From Ziziphus jujuba (Eukaryota; Streptophyta; Magnoliopsida; Rosales; Rhamnaceae), in NCBI RefSeq assembly GCF_031755915.1, contig NC_083388.1:19866001-19930000 (forward strand): a stretch of 64,000 nt of DNA, in the 5' to 3' direction. The notes under the pieces are model-generated. The model was not told the DNA's origin. It worked only from the letters and a program-made list of their open reading frames with translations, and did not search any database. Each line of letters starts with the position of its first letter. Within the stretch, counting starts at the first letter, position 1. A program made the position numbers and the translations under genes. This document shows positions 22,320 to 35,800 of this stretch, piece after piece.

Positions 22320-25300
22320 CATGATCTCACTTTCTGATCATTTCGAGAATAATGTATAACACTACCATTAGCTCCACCACCAACCACAGGATTAAATCTG
22401 GCAAAGAAAATAAAATAGGTAAATCTTCCATGCAAAAAAATTTCAAAAAATCATATCAGAAGACAAACTTCAGTTGAAATGTTAATTGTTACGCTAGTAA
22501 CAATTCAATTTATTATAATAGGACCTTCACAGATGGCAAAACAATTTTTACCCTTTCAAGACCCAAAAAAAAAATGAGAGGGGGAAAGTAACTTACGCCA
22601 TTCTTTGGGCACCTCTCATTTTGCATTCATATTCCACCTTTGCTGATAGCATATTCTCATAAGGATATGTCTTTGAGTGAAACATTGTCTGCAGAAGAGC
22701 CTATACTAGGCCAGCATACATAGTTACTATCAATATAATGCAGAGAATAATTAACATTCACAATTCAAAGAAAGAAGGCATCTTCATCAGCACCATATGA
22801 AATAAAATATGATGTTGCTGGAATAACTCTTTTGCTTTAAGAACTGATCAGTCATAGGAAACTTTTATGATCTCCAAAAAAGTTTGGTATATGATCTAAA
22901 AACCTTCTTCAACCAAATAAAAAAGTCAATGCACAAATAATAGATACATGTATGAACATGATAATATGAATGCCTACAATTTCCCAACTTGAAGGTATTG
23001 AGGCCCTATTTGGTTTTAAGATTAAAAGATTGTTATCATTTTTGGCTATCACAAGAAAGGTAGTAGACCCACTATCTTTTTCTCAACCATCTTTACTTCT
23101 AGTAACTTTCTCTCTCTTTCTTTCTTTAATTTAAATATATCTTACACATGTATACATATATATCTTTTTAAGTTTAGAACCTATTTTCAAACTCCATAAC
23201 AAACGCATTTTCAAATTTTACAAATCACCATACATCAACCTTGCTTCTCCAATTTAATGATTCATGCTAAAACTGTATTCAGATCAGAAACCAAATTCAA
23301 CCTAAGTGATCTGACTATTAAGTTTGCACATCCCACCTGGGACATAACTAAGAGAGAAGTAGAAGTACCTGGCAAGCAATTGATGCAGATTCCTTCATTA
23401 ACTTAAGCTCCGCTGGTGATTTTATCAATCGTAACTCATGGGTGAGATTTGAAACACCTTTCACCTTGCCAAGGGAAGCTGCTTTTTGAAAGGCCTCCAA
23501 TTCCATATATGCAGGCATAGCTGTATGCACATTGTGAAATAATTTTGTTGATCCCCTTATCATATCTGGCAGGATCTGCATTCAATAAAAGGAAGACAAA
23601 TAAAAAGCATGCAAGAGGGCTGTTCAAGCCATCCTACTGACTAAGATGTTTGAAACTTTCACAAGGTCATATGACAAATTAATGCTCAAGTTCATAGACA
23701 TGCTAACTTGCAGTAAAACATCTGTGCCACACTGATCAGATTATTATAATTATCAGTTCAAAAAACGCTTCTGCATACAGAACTAAGAAAGTTGTTGCGG
23801 TTGGAACATTGGATAACCCATTCCCTATCAGGAAAAGAAATCACAGAAACAAAGTCTTCGGGTTATCTGATGCCAAAGCATACCAAAATTCAAAGTCAAA
23901 TTTCATATTCATTATTGCATATGCAACACCTAACAACATTTTGCCTTGTCCAAACGTAGGGAATTTATGCTGTTATGCTTTTGCAGAACAAGGTAACATT
24001 TCCAGTCTATATTTCAAGAAAGAGAGCCCTTAGATAACATGTCTTCAACTGACCTCCCTCAACTTGCGCATTGTATAGGCACTATCAGCCTTAAAAACTT
24101 CCATTGCTGCATCAACTCCAGCAATTTGCCCTTTCCAAATTACATCCTGCAGAAAAAGTAAACCACAAAAAGTAACTAACTAGTTATTTACTGCACAAGT
24201 GTAATACACACTAACCAGTAGAAATGCTTTTGACATGTCACAAGTTTCTTAACCTCCATAAGTGATGGTAAATAGCACATATATCAATATATACACTGTC
24301 CTTGAACACTAAAAAGATAAATACCCAAAAAAAATTATTGCTGATGCCTGGTTATTTGTTTAACTGCATGCATCAAGTTTCTAGTCTAAATGCAAGAAAA
24401 TTATTACTAAATGTGAAGTCACTTCTGCATATAATATTGAATAAAAAAAGAAATATTATATTATATTATAAGAAATTTCCACCATACAAGGCTGGTCATA
24501 CATGATGCGATGCTTCAGGCATGAACATGTAAAAACCACAATCATGACCTATAACTGCCACACCACCAGGTTGTTGGCAGCCAGTAATATACAAATAATC
24601 AGCATCTTGTCGAAATGTGTAAGGCACAACATCAGTCATCATCTTCACAGGGGCAGCTGCAAGGATGGCCAAACTCTTTTCCGGAAGAAGGTCCAACAAC
24701 TTTTTCCTTCTTGAAATGTATTCATCAGTAGTTATGCCGGGTGTGATCTCCCCTTCTTTCAATAGCTGAAAAAAATAAAAAAAATAAAAAATAATAATAA
24801 TAATAATCAGTTGAATTCCTATGTTCAAATGAAATCCGCTTTTCGAGTTTCACGGTGGAGACAGCATCAATATGTTAACTTTGCATTGAAGTTAAGGAGC
24901 AACACCTTTGGATGAGTTGCAGGAGCTGGCTGTCCAATATCCTTAACCATCCCTGTACAATATCCACGACTACCAGCAGCCTGTAAAGCCAATTCAAATA
25001 ACCAACTTTTCAGAATCAAAACAAATGTTTTCAAAAGGGATTTTCGTTTCTTCATTACCATAGTATGGAATTTTTAAAAAAAAAAAAAAATGGCAGTAAC
25101 CACGTAATATTTCAATAAAAATAAGACCCAAAAAAAAAAAAAAAAGAAAAGAAAAAAAGCAGAATCCTTACATATAAAATCAAAAGGAAAAACAAGTTTT
25201 GGCAATTTGCATCGTCATTGTCCCGAACTACCATCAATTTCAAACTTAATGGACAACACACATGATACACATGGCACAAGCTAAACTTTCACCAGAAATG

Positions 25301-25507
25301 GGGGGGAAAAAAAAAATTTCTTCCTATCCGAGATTCAAAACCCACTTGATAAATTAAACAAAAAAATATCAAAAGCTGGATACAAAATGAACCAAAAAAG
25401 GAAAAAACCAAAAAAATGAGATTGACGAAAATAAAATAAAACTCTGTTTGAGAAGTGAAGGGTACCTGTGTGAATGACACTCTGTGCAACAGTTTTCTTA
25501 AAAGCAT
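18200..25507 (-). CDS. ICP55: ICP55-type mitochondrial Xaa-Pro aminopeptidase, 14 exons
   Basis: Exons from the 5' end: 25507-25466, 24980-24906, 24765-24502, 24146-24054, 23575-23369, 22700-22597, 22397-22331, 22228-22121, 21160-21068, 20510-20420, 20247-20177, 19587-19532, 18692-18632, 18316-18200. All introns are GT-AG and the frame closes to 482 residues. A basic presequence (MLLRKLLHRVSFTQ) leads into RGYCT and GQPAPATHP, then the N-terminal creatinase-like domain (MTDVVPYTFRQDADYLYITG). The C-terminal pita-bread domain carries the metal ligands: Asp in LVLMDIG and SDLTRTWPPCG, His in GHYLGMDVHD, Glu in ITIEPG and IRIEDEV. ICP55 removes one residue after MPP cleavage of imported mitochondrial precursors and stabilises them. 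An in-frame upstream ATG at 25534 would add nine residues. Confidence 0.93.
22281..22317. repeat. (AG)n microsatellite inside a 102-nt ICP55 intron
   Basis: About 18 AG repeats occupy more than a third of the intron 22229-22330. In the transcript they read (CU)n upstream of the acceptor and could contribute to a pyrimidine tract, although they sit some 50 nt from the acceptor. Confidence 0.9.
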
Positions 25508-26684
25508 CTTCACTTTTTTATCGCTTCCACACAACCCCTTAAGGCCTTTACACCAGTTACACTCCTAACTACTCGGTTTTCGTCCCCAACTTCTGAACTT
25601 TGGTGAGATTTTTCCCGAGAATTTTTGGGGTTTAAGAGCACAAGCTTTCAGGGAGTTCTTAAAAATCGCCAAATCACCACCTTTCGTGCCTTGGCTGTTC
25701 TGAACAGCAATTATATATAGCGACAAAATGACCAGTTGGGTTTGGATTCTGCAGTACGTTCAGAAAAACCAGCTTCTCGGCTGTGCTGGTTGAAGAAGCA
25801 AAGACTGAGAACATGAACATCTTCTTGAGCACCATGAAACGGTGCGTTTCACTGGGTGGTGAAGGTTTCTTTCTTTTACATGGTTTTTATTTATTTATTT
25901 ATTTATTTATTTTAATTTCATTTAAAATAATAATTTGATGGCTTAAATTATCAATCCAACCCGCATGGCTGCGTGGGATTAAACACACATAATCACTCAC
26001 GAATTGGTTCAAAGAATTCGACAGTGTTTTTTACTCTCATTCCCACACCAAATCCAAGAACTAAACAGGGTAAAAGTAAATGAAAAGAGATTACTATGAA
26101 AAAATATTTATGGAATATTTAGGGGATGCCTATGGATGGGTAGGTGGTACTTTCTTGTCTCTCAAGTCTTCTTCTTCTTCTTCTTCCTTTTTTTTTTTTT
26201 TTTTTTCCTTACAAAAAAAAAATGGAATAGAGGATTCCAACCAGTGAAATTATTATTAAAGAAAACTAAGGCTGTCCAACAGGGTCGGAATATATTTATT
26301 CTTAAATAAATACATAAACATGAACAATTATTGTAAACCAAATAGGACGCTGTCATGCACAATTAATTCACTCTATTAAGTGATGATTAAAAATGATAAA
26401 TTATACAAGCATGTCACCAACTAGGTTGGATTAAAGTAAAACCCAATACGAAAGGCAGCTCCTTAGTATTAAGTCCAAGGCAAAAATTTATACCATATTC
26501 TAAAATATAATTTGTTTTAGAAAATGTAGAGGGAGACAGTTGAAATCCTCAAAAGTATAAAATGCTTATACTGCAAAAACTTGGGCATTATAAACAACCA
26601 ACAGCAATAAGGAGTGCATAGAATTCTTCTGTTGACGTCATGTTGAAGGATCAATGCAATAAAATAAGAGCATCAGGCTCGCCA
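25508..26684. other. ICP55 promoter and STR6 3' flank
   Basis: 1.2 kb between two genes on the same strand. The part next to 25508 should be the ICP55 promoter and leader; the part next to 26684 is the STR6 3'UTR. (TTTA)n near 25887-25911, a (CTT)n plus T-run near 26167-26206 and no open frame of note. Confidence 0.4.
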
Positions 26685-29600
26685 TTAGAGAAAACGTTGA
26701 AGAAAATCCTTAATCCGGTCAATATAAGGAGACCGAGTAGGAATTATATGGCCACAGTCATGTTCGATTTTTACACAGCAACCATCATCAAATAATGAAG
26801 CCAGGTCCTTACTTGCTTGGTTTGCTATCTGCCTGTCATTACCATAGTCACTGCCGAAAATATGAAGCGAGGGGCATTTGATCAAGCTGTTCTCAGGCTC
26901 TGGTAATGTTAGAGCAAACCCGGAACATAGAATTGCAAATCTCAAGTCTATTTCACCTTTTAACATTCCTAGTCGAGCACAGACTGAAGCAGCCATGGCA
27001 GCACCCTGAGAGAATCCCAAGATTCCATCAAAAGGTCCTCTCTGAGCAAAAACGTCTTTTAAATATGCTAATGAGACATCAAACCCATCAGTTTGCTGCT
27101 GGTACTGAAGAGGATCAAATGGAGAATCGGCCATTTTCCAATCAGTTTCGCATCTTCCCTCAGAATTGGGTGCTACTAACCACGCAAACTTTTTCTTGGA
27201 ATGTTCAGATGGTGGAGGGGAACTTAGCTCTGGTGAAGATGATGCACAATCTTCACATGACTCTTGCGCACGGGGTTGGTAAATGAACGGTAATTCATGA
27301 GGTGCATCCACGAAGACAAGCTCAGCAATGGATTTGAGTTTTTTGGCTAAGGATGAAGTTCGTCCCCTAAAACTAGAGGCATTTTGTCGAAACCCGTGCA
27401 AGCACAATATCTTTAGCTTCCTTCTATGCCCAATCTCTGTAGCATACAGGTAATTATGACATTTGGAACATTTAAAATGGAAAAACTATAAAACTTCCAA
27501 CTCGACTTTAGGATTAATAAGCATTGCAAATTAATCATTGCGTAATTGAAAGAATAAATTAGCAAAGGCTATAACATTAAGAATGCAACAAATCCGTAAT
27601 TGATTGGATTGTGGTCAAAATTTTGTTCAAATTCAATGCAAACAGTGAAAACCTCAAGGAATTTACTTAAAAATATTTATATATTGAAAGCAAAAGGCAT
27701 TAACCAACAGCAACAGAAGATCAGTATCGAGTAACTCACTGTGGGTACTTGCAAATTTGTTCTAAGTGATTCAGATACAGACCTTACCCTGTCTCCCAGG
27801 CAGATGAAGTGAGAGTTTGGAATCTGGGGAAACAGTTTTATCATCAGCTTGAGGAGACATTGCATCTGGTTTGCCATTTACATTAAATGAAATCAACCCA
27901 ACATCCTTGCCATGCTTCTGGCATAGCTCACAGACAAACGTAGAGCTGTCCTTCTGCAGATGCCGATTGACAAAATTCATAAGTATAAAACACATGAAGT
28001 AAAAACATGTATGACGGAAAAGAGTACGGTTAAGAATTGAATAGACTAGTAGAGCAAGGGTTGCAGATCTTTCGAAGATGAAATTTCAAAACCTAAAAGA
28101 TCTTGTTAATTCACAACAATGAGCAAAGAGACTCAAAAGTTTAAAGTTTGGGAATCGCTCAATATTTAATAACAAGAATATGTTCTTCTAACATACCTGG
28201 CAGCTATCACAAACCAAAACAAGCATCCTACAGTAAGTGCATCGGAGGCGTGAAGAATAATCATCAAATGGAAAGCTGCAAAGCAGACAGTTACCCAATA
28301 TATCTGTATCTGAACTTCCAACTGAAATCCTACAGCCAAAATGCAAATAACTTTAGTAACGCATTTCGTTAAACATATTTGACACCGCATAAAATAAAAT
28401 TTCAAAAATATGAGGCGGCAATTATAAGGTCATACATGCCCTTTAAGAAAAAGTAAAAACAAAATTCTGAAGTTTAGAAATCTGGGCATCTACACTGTTG
28501 ACTTGGGAAAAATCAAAAAATAAAACATAACAGAAAAGACAAACAAAACTTGTATGAGAAAAACCCCATCGATGAAGGTTGGGTTGTCATATCTCCAAAG
28601 CAAATGCCACAATGTGCTAGGATGCAACCTTTCTTTTTGGCTTATTTGGAGATCATTCATCTCAAATACATAATAAAATGAAGATCTCAGTTTTCATATT
28701 ATATTGCTAATACAAACAATAAAAATATTAAAACATGTTTCCGAAAATTAGTAATGCTATATTCAGGGGTGAAAATCCAGGGGTATAGTGCCCATGCATC
28801 TATTTGTCTCATCAATTTGGAGCAACAAGAGGAGTTGGGAATTCATACCGGTGATCAAAAACAAAATTCTTTCCTTTGAAATAACCACCATCTGGAAACT
28901 GTTCCAGGTAACGTTGTATTCCGCCAAATAACTGCAATGAAGCCAAATCACAAAGAACAATGATCAGCATAATCATGAGAGCACCTAAAAGCTGAAACAC
29001 AAGAAACCAAAATTCCCTTTTAACAGGAGAGGACCTGAAACACATTCTCAAAACCAACACCTTTTGACCTAATATAGGCTGATGCCATTTCGCATCTGAT
29101 ACCCCCAGTGCAATACCTGCAACACAAACCAACAATGGAGAGTAAGAGAGAATGAAGTAAGCACCGCACATTTTGATATCCAAAAAGTTTAGTGGGTATT
29201 CTGCCAATTGACCGCATTGATTATGCAACATAACCAACAGTGGCATTCAGAAAGTAGATGGAGGAAACCTTTAGCAGAAAAAAGAGAAGAAAATAAAGAA
29301 GTAAATGAACAAACAATTTTTTTGCACCACTGTTGATTATATTTCAAAGAATGAGCCAATTAGCAGCGCGACAACCAAAATAACAAATATCAGAAACTGT
29401 CGATAGAACTTACATAAGGATATGTTTGCCCTGCAATTGATCAGAGTTATCATCTATCCACGAGGGCAGATCACTATACTGCCTAATGCCTGGATCCAAA
29501 GTTTCCACATTTGATTTGTGGAACTTTCCAATTCTTGTCTCATACAAATTTCTAGCATCCAACAAAACAATCCCTTCGCTGGGTGTTGTCCTATCGTTAT

Positions 29601-30661
29601 CCATAACATGTCCTGGAAGCCATACAGCAAATCATCACAAACATTACACTTAATGGTTTCTTTTACATCGTCAAAGTACAAATCAAAATGGTTTATTCTA
29701 TTAAGACCATAAAAGACTCAAAATGGTTTATCCTATTAAGACCATAACAGACAAATTACAACAAGTAATAAGCCAATAATAAATTGGCAAAATATAAAAA
29801 GGTTACCAACCAGCATTCTGAAGAACAGAGTGAAACTCAGCAGCAGAAAGATGTGTCCCGGCATTTGAAATTGCTGGTGATTTTAGAAGAGGATTGGAGC
29901 TAAGAGTAACCAACTCCTGAAAGCAAGATTAAAATATATCTGTAACTGGTAGAAAGTTCCATGACATTGAAAATGGACCTACTCTAATTTGCAATTACTT
30001 ATTAAACAAGCTGAACAAGCTCCATAAAAGTATAGGATTGATTACCTTCACCACGCGTATTGAGAGGGAAGTAAACCCACATTCCTCAGCAACTTTGTCC
30101 TTCAATGGGCGATGACAAGCCGCGAGCTTAAAGTCAGTCCCCTCGAATAAACTATAAGACTCAACTGCAGCAATGTGCTTCTTCAATGAGCTTAACTTCC
30201 CACCAACCTGTTCAAAACCCAGAAATCACAAAACCCATTGACATAAAACATTAAAGAAATAAAAAATAAAATAAAAATAAAATAAAAGAAACCCATTTCT
30301 CAGTAAAGAAGGAAAAATGACAACTTTCAGTTTTTGAGATTAACTATGAAAACCCAATTCCTTAAATTTTTGGAAACATTCAAAACATTTTCGGTTTTTG
30401 ACTATGTCTTGCCGGAAAACCAATAGGGAAGTGAAATGAAAGAACGATTACGGTAACGTTGACGCCGAGAGGAGATAGTCGGACACGGCCAAGGAGAGAG
30501 AGGGAGTTGCAGTTAGAGTGGTAGAAGGCGAGAAGGTCGTCAAGGTCTGGGATTTGGGCATACTTGTAATAGAGAAGGACGCCATATCCGTCTTCTTCTT
30601 GCTCATTGTTTTGGGGTTCGGGTTCCATTGCAGAGAGCTCGTCTTCAGTTTGGAGTCGCAT
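26685..30661 (-). CDS. STR6: STR6-type rhodanese / FSH1-like serine hydrolase fusion, 9 exons
   Basis: Exons from the 5' end: 30661-30452, 30207-30046, 29916-29811, 29612-29414, 29116-29035, 28931-28849, 28329-28197, 27953-27788, 27436-26685. The frame closes at every junction to 630 residues. Domain order: an N-terminal UPF0176/TrhO-like region (~25-160), a rhodanese domain (~190-320) with the active-site Cys in YCTGGIRCE, a cysteine-rich region (~335-400; CLLC, CTYC, CDSC, CELC) that could bind zinc, and a C-terminal alpha/beta-hydrolase of the FSH1 type (~435-630) with nucleophile GFSQG and likely triad Asp (FGSD) and His (HDCGHIIP). This is the architecture of Arabidopsis At1g09280. Bacterial TrhO relatives hydroxylate tRNA uridine; whether the plant fusion does so is unknown to me. 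Confidence 0.92.
29680..29750. repeat. Tandem duplication of ~35 bp in an STR6 intron
   Basis: TCAAAATGGTTTATTCTATT and its continuation TAAGACCATAA recur immediately with two or three substitutions. It lies in the intron between exons 3 and 4 and does not affect coding. Confidence 0.85.
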
Positions 30662-31277
30662 AACTAGAAATGAAGAAGAAAGCCCAAATTCGAGTGAGAT
30701 TAGCCCTAGAGCTATAGCTGCCTGTTCAAAGCGACGGACCGCCCTTGGTAAGCCAAAAATATAATAATAATAAATAAATAAAAATCACTATTTCTTTTTA
30801 GAAAGTTCTATAACAATTTTTTCAAATTTTTGAGAAAATGAAAAAGTATTTTACTTTTGGGCTATAAAACTGGATATATATTTTATTTTCTTTATAAAGC
30901 TCTCATAAATTCTGACTTGAGAATATATATTATATAAAAGATGTAATTTAAATTATTCGATCATAATTTTATGCTTTATTTTGTTGATACAATTGTGTTT
31001 TTTATGTATTGTGTTAACTGTTAACAAATGACAATATCGCAATGGTCAGAGTTAACTAAAAGGATTTTTTTTTTTACTTGAATAAACTAAAAAGGAACTT
31101 ACATAAACTAAAGAAAACCAAAAATTAATTCTTTTTAATCATAAGCTTTCTTCTTTACCATTTGAATGTAGTTTTCCATCACTATAATTTGTATCAATGA
31201 TGTAACTCTACCATTTGAATGCTGTTGTTTATCAATCATGTGTACGCTCTATTATCAGTTGTCACATATCCTAAAAT
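30662..31277. promoter_or_regulatory. Upstream region of STR6
   Basis: AT-rich 0.6 kb between the STR6 start and hAT copy 3; presumed promoter and leader. No clear core elements could be fixed. Confidence 0.35.
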
Positions 31278-32410
31278 TAGAGGTGGGTATGGATTGGGAT
31301 GGTTTGGTTTTGGACCGAAATACAATCCAATTCATATATATCGATTTTTTTAATTTACAATCCAAACCAAATCATTAAAGTATTAAATCCAAACCAAACC
31401 AAATTATTTATGATCGATTTGCTTTGGATTGGTTGATCGGTTTAAAACTTACTAATTTATAAATATATAATACAAATAAAAAATTTTCCAAATTTAAAAT
31501 ATAAATAATAAATTATAATTATCCAAACTTAAAATACAATTAGAATAATACAACATAGTCTACAATGGAAAATAAAGAAAAAAATGTAGCAAATGATACA
31601 CATCATGCACTTTTTAAATAGCAAACATTAATGTCATCATCTCACTCCTATAAAATCAAATTAAAATTGTTATAACAAATAATGTAAAATAATATATTTG
31701 TCAAAATTCATTCACTCAATAATCAATACATAATTCCTTTTTTTTTTAACCTTAAAATTTTGGTAAATCATAAGTCAATCAACATTAACAGATTCACTAA
31801 TTTTAGTTGATTCTGTAAGCTGTACAAATATCAAAACAATAAAATTAACAATAAATTATATTTAAACATTTATATATATATATATATATATAAGTAACAA
31901 TTGGATACAATATATGTAGATATATATATATGATGGGAATGTAAATATATATATATATATATATTTATATATATTATGGTGATAGTGATGGACTAGTGGC
32001 AGACGGTAAAAAAGGTAAATGTTTAGTTTAAGATTATAATTTACAATTTGATTTGGAATTTGGGATATGGGAATGTAAAAGAAAAAATAAAAATATATAT
32101 ATATATATATTAAAAATCAATATATAAAAATGAAAAACAATTTAAAAATTAATATATAACAATGAAAAAAATATACTAAAATTAATATATAAAAATAAAA
32201 AAATAAAAAATATATGATTTTTTAATTATATAATATATTATTTGGATTACATTGGATTTATATTTCCAATCCATAACCAATCCAATCTATACAATTTATA
32301 ATATTTTAAATCCAATCCGATTCAATTGATGTAAAAATCCAATCCAAACCGTTAAAAATAGATTGGATTGGACGGATTGAACGGGTTGGATTGGATTTTA
32401 CCTACCCCTA
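31278..32410 (+). mobile_element. Non-autonomous hAT element, copy 3
   Basis: The 1133-bp element runs from TAGAGGTGGGTATGGATTGG to ATTTTACCTACCCCTA. It is flanked by CCTAAAAT (31270-31277) and CCTAAAAC (32411-32418), an 8-bp target duplication with one mismatch. The order of internal landmarks is the same as in copy 1: CAAACCAAA subterminal block, ACACATCATGCA, two (TA)n tracts, then TTGGATT clusters. No transposase frame. Confidence 0.9.
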
Positions 32411-32811
32411 CCTAAAACCAACAATATTGGCAAAAATGCCACTTAACTGGATTTAAACAATCTTGATTGTTGTCTTCAAACAATTCTAACACAAAATGAA
32501 ATTAATAAATAAAACACATGCAAAAATGAACATAGGCTTATTTCGCAAAAGGAAACAGTAAGGATGAGTTTTTTCCCATTAGATATGCGAATACAAAGAC
32601 GACAAAAATTGAATAACTAAACAGAAACTCGCAGGTCTTAAAATTTCTGACAAACTCCATGGATAAGGCCATCTGTCAGACCAAAAACTCTGACCCTTGG
32701 CCATGAGAGAAATAAAAATATGGTTCTTAGAACTCCCAAAAAAAAAAAAAAATTGAAAAAGGTCAAGCAGGCTACACAGTTACAAAAGAGAATTCTAGAC
32801 AACTATTCCTT
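32411..32811. other. Importin alpha 3' flank
   Basis: 400 bp after the importin stop codon on the minus strand; presumed 3'UTR and terminator. A run of A preceded by CTCCC sits near 32735-32752. No other feature. Confidence 0.35.
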
Positions 32812-35800
32812 CTATCCAAAGTTAAATCCACCTGGGGGAGGTTTAGGCTGGTTTGCTCCAAAAGAAAAACCGGGTTGATTTCCGTCTCCATTATCCTGGA
32901 TATTCTGTTCCTCATCTTCTTCCTCAGCCCAGTATCTCTCCAAGATCTTCACAGCTTTCTCATAAATCTCATGGTTATCATGCGTCTGAAGATTTTCGAT
33001 CTTGTCCAATCCATCATTTTCATCAATCATTTGTGCATAAAGATTGATTCCACCATTCATCCCCATTTCTTTGTCAGCCTCACCAACCTTCAGAATGTTC
33101 TCAAGACCCTCAAGGCACACAGTTACAATCCTTGGGTCCGGGCAGATAAGAAGATCGCACAACGGTTTGATGCAACCTTGGGAAACCAGGAATCTGCAAG
33201 AACACATGCACGTAAATATTAGGCTTTGTATAATGCATTATATTTCAAAAAAATAAAATGTATGTGATGATCGCTGTTCCATATTGTAAGACTTGAAACA
33301 GAGTCTAGCAACTATAAACAGTCACCAACATTAGGAATAATATTAAAATCAAGTTATTACTCCAAGGTTTCAACAACAAAAAATACTTTTAAATATTAAA
33401 AAATATATTTAAGACATGTTCTTTAAATAAGGTAACTAACGACCACAAGACACAAAGCACTTGAATGGTATTTGCACGTGAAACATGGTCAAAATTAACA
33501 AAGAGAGAACAAAATAGGTAAGCAAGAAATCTTATAACTACACAAGCAAAACATGCATGTCTTTTCCTACAGACGCATATGTGTAAGCTAAAAAGAGAGG
33601 ATAAAATTAAAAAATATCCAGTGGAACAGAAGAGCAATACTCGATCTGCTCGCAAGAACCCCCAGAGGTGGCATTTGAGATGGCCCATGCAGCCTCCTTC
33701 TTGATATCAAATTCTGCATGTTGGAGAAGATGTACAAGTGGCTGGATAATGTTGGCCTCAATAACAGACTGCAAAACAGAATTCGATTGCCAACAATTAC
33801 AAGTATGTCAAACAATTTCAAGGAGTAATTAATTCCAAGAGAAGTAAACTTCCGCTTTTACACCATCTCACATTAAAATTAAGTAATTTTACCCAAGACA
33901 GAAAAGGTTTGGTTAGTTATTGGTTTCCTAGCACCAAAAAGATATCAAAAAAAAATTTTCTCTCAAGAAGCACAAATGGTGTCACATTAAAAAACTAGAG
34001 CTTTTGTATGCTTCTATTTCTAATCAACAAGAAAATGTCCCACAAGCAAAAGTAATTAGAAACATTTTGCAATAAGTTTACGGAACCATAATAGAACTAA
34101 AAAGAAAGGCAATGAAATCAATATGATCAAATATAATCATGTTACAACAAAATAAAACCTTAAAAACAGAAAGAATCTCTTCGTCCTTTCTGTTAAGGCT
34201 AACAACAACCTAAATAACACCTTTTTTTTTTTTTTTTTAGATAGAAGTTCCAATAATCAGTTTGGAAGAATTACATCAGCATGTCATCTGTTTTGTACAG
34301 AAAATAATTGACCAATAACAGACATGCAGCAAAATAGAATATTCAAGTATTTTGAATTCAGCATATCTCATGTATAAACGATTAAACAGTGTGGAGAATT
34401 ATCATTTGAAACTTATGGATGTGATCCGTACCTGTATTTGAGCTTTATTTCCAGCTGTAATATTTGAGATCGTCCAACAAGCTTCTTTCTTAATGCTTTT
34501 TTTGTGATTTTGCATAAGAAGTTGAAAGAGGCAAGGGAGAACTTGGTTTTCAATTACAAACTGGAAAATGCACATAAAGTTATTATGTTGCTCCATGTGA
34601 AGGGGTAAACAGCAACTATAAAAAACATGTGAAAATAAAACAGACCAACGGAATTCATGTTGTCACTCCCCATACGACAATAGAATAAATTTTTTAAAAA
34701 AAAAAAAAAAAAAAAAGGTCCTTCCCAGACAAGTTCACATACTCATCTCAATTTAAAATTTTACTACATAAACAGTCAATCTCAATAAAATATTTTACTA
34801 CTTAAACAGGACAGCAAGAAGGCTAAAGATGATCATTTGCATCACTTCACCAAAGTTGCATTGCTCATAACAAATGAACTAAACAACAGATGACAACAAT
34901 TAGAAACTTCTACAGTACAAATTATTGTCAATACCTGAGTCTGAGCATCATCGCCTGTAACAATGTTTCCTACAGTCCGAAGAGCAGGTATAAGAACCGT
35001 GGCCGATGGATGACTTGCAGAAACAAATTCTAGTCAATAGAAAATCGAAAAGCCATAATGAAACAGCAAAATACACTAATGCACACAAATTAAATGATGG
35101 AAGATGTTCCTGGTGTGGTGAAAAAGAATTATATACGAAACTAGTAATGTAAAATAAAATCAAATTGTGCCAGTAAATATCAGTGCTTCATCCAAGACGT
35201 TTGTAGAGTGCAGGAACTTACAGCAAAAGTTCCACAAGTCGTGGACAGACACCAGCATCAATCACAGCCTGAATCTTGTCATTTGGGCCATCCGAAAGAT
35301 AAGAAAGGGCCCAGCAAGCATCTGTCAATACTTCTTCATCATTCAGGTAAATAAGTTGCCGAAGAACTGGTAAGGCAGGTTTAACCTAAAAGCAACCAAT
35401 ATAATAATCATTTAGGATACTTACACCAAAATGACTTATCAACCACATCATGCTTGGCAATTATACTCATGTCTCCTTACCTGATCAAAGGGTGTAGGAG
35501 GCTTGCCACGACAAAAGTTGGATAAAGTCCATGTAGCATTCCTCAGCATGGATAACTTTGAGTGTTCATTTAATTGACCTAATAATGGCACAAGTGCACC
35601 ATGACTAAGAACAAAATCCCTACAATTTGGTGAATCACCAGCAACATTACCTAAAGCCCACACTGCCTGTTCGAGATAATAAAAAGTGAGGACAGTACAA
35701 ACACAAATGAAAGGGGATATAAGGCAACAGAAAAAAACTTAATATTATTGGATGATTGTAGTGATAATTGAAAATCAATACAACATAATTGGGAATCTTT

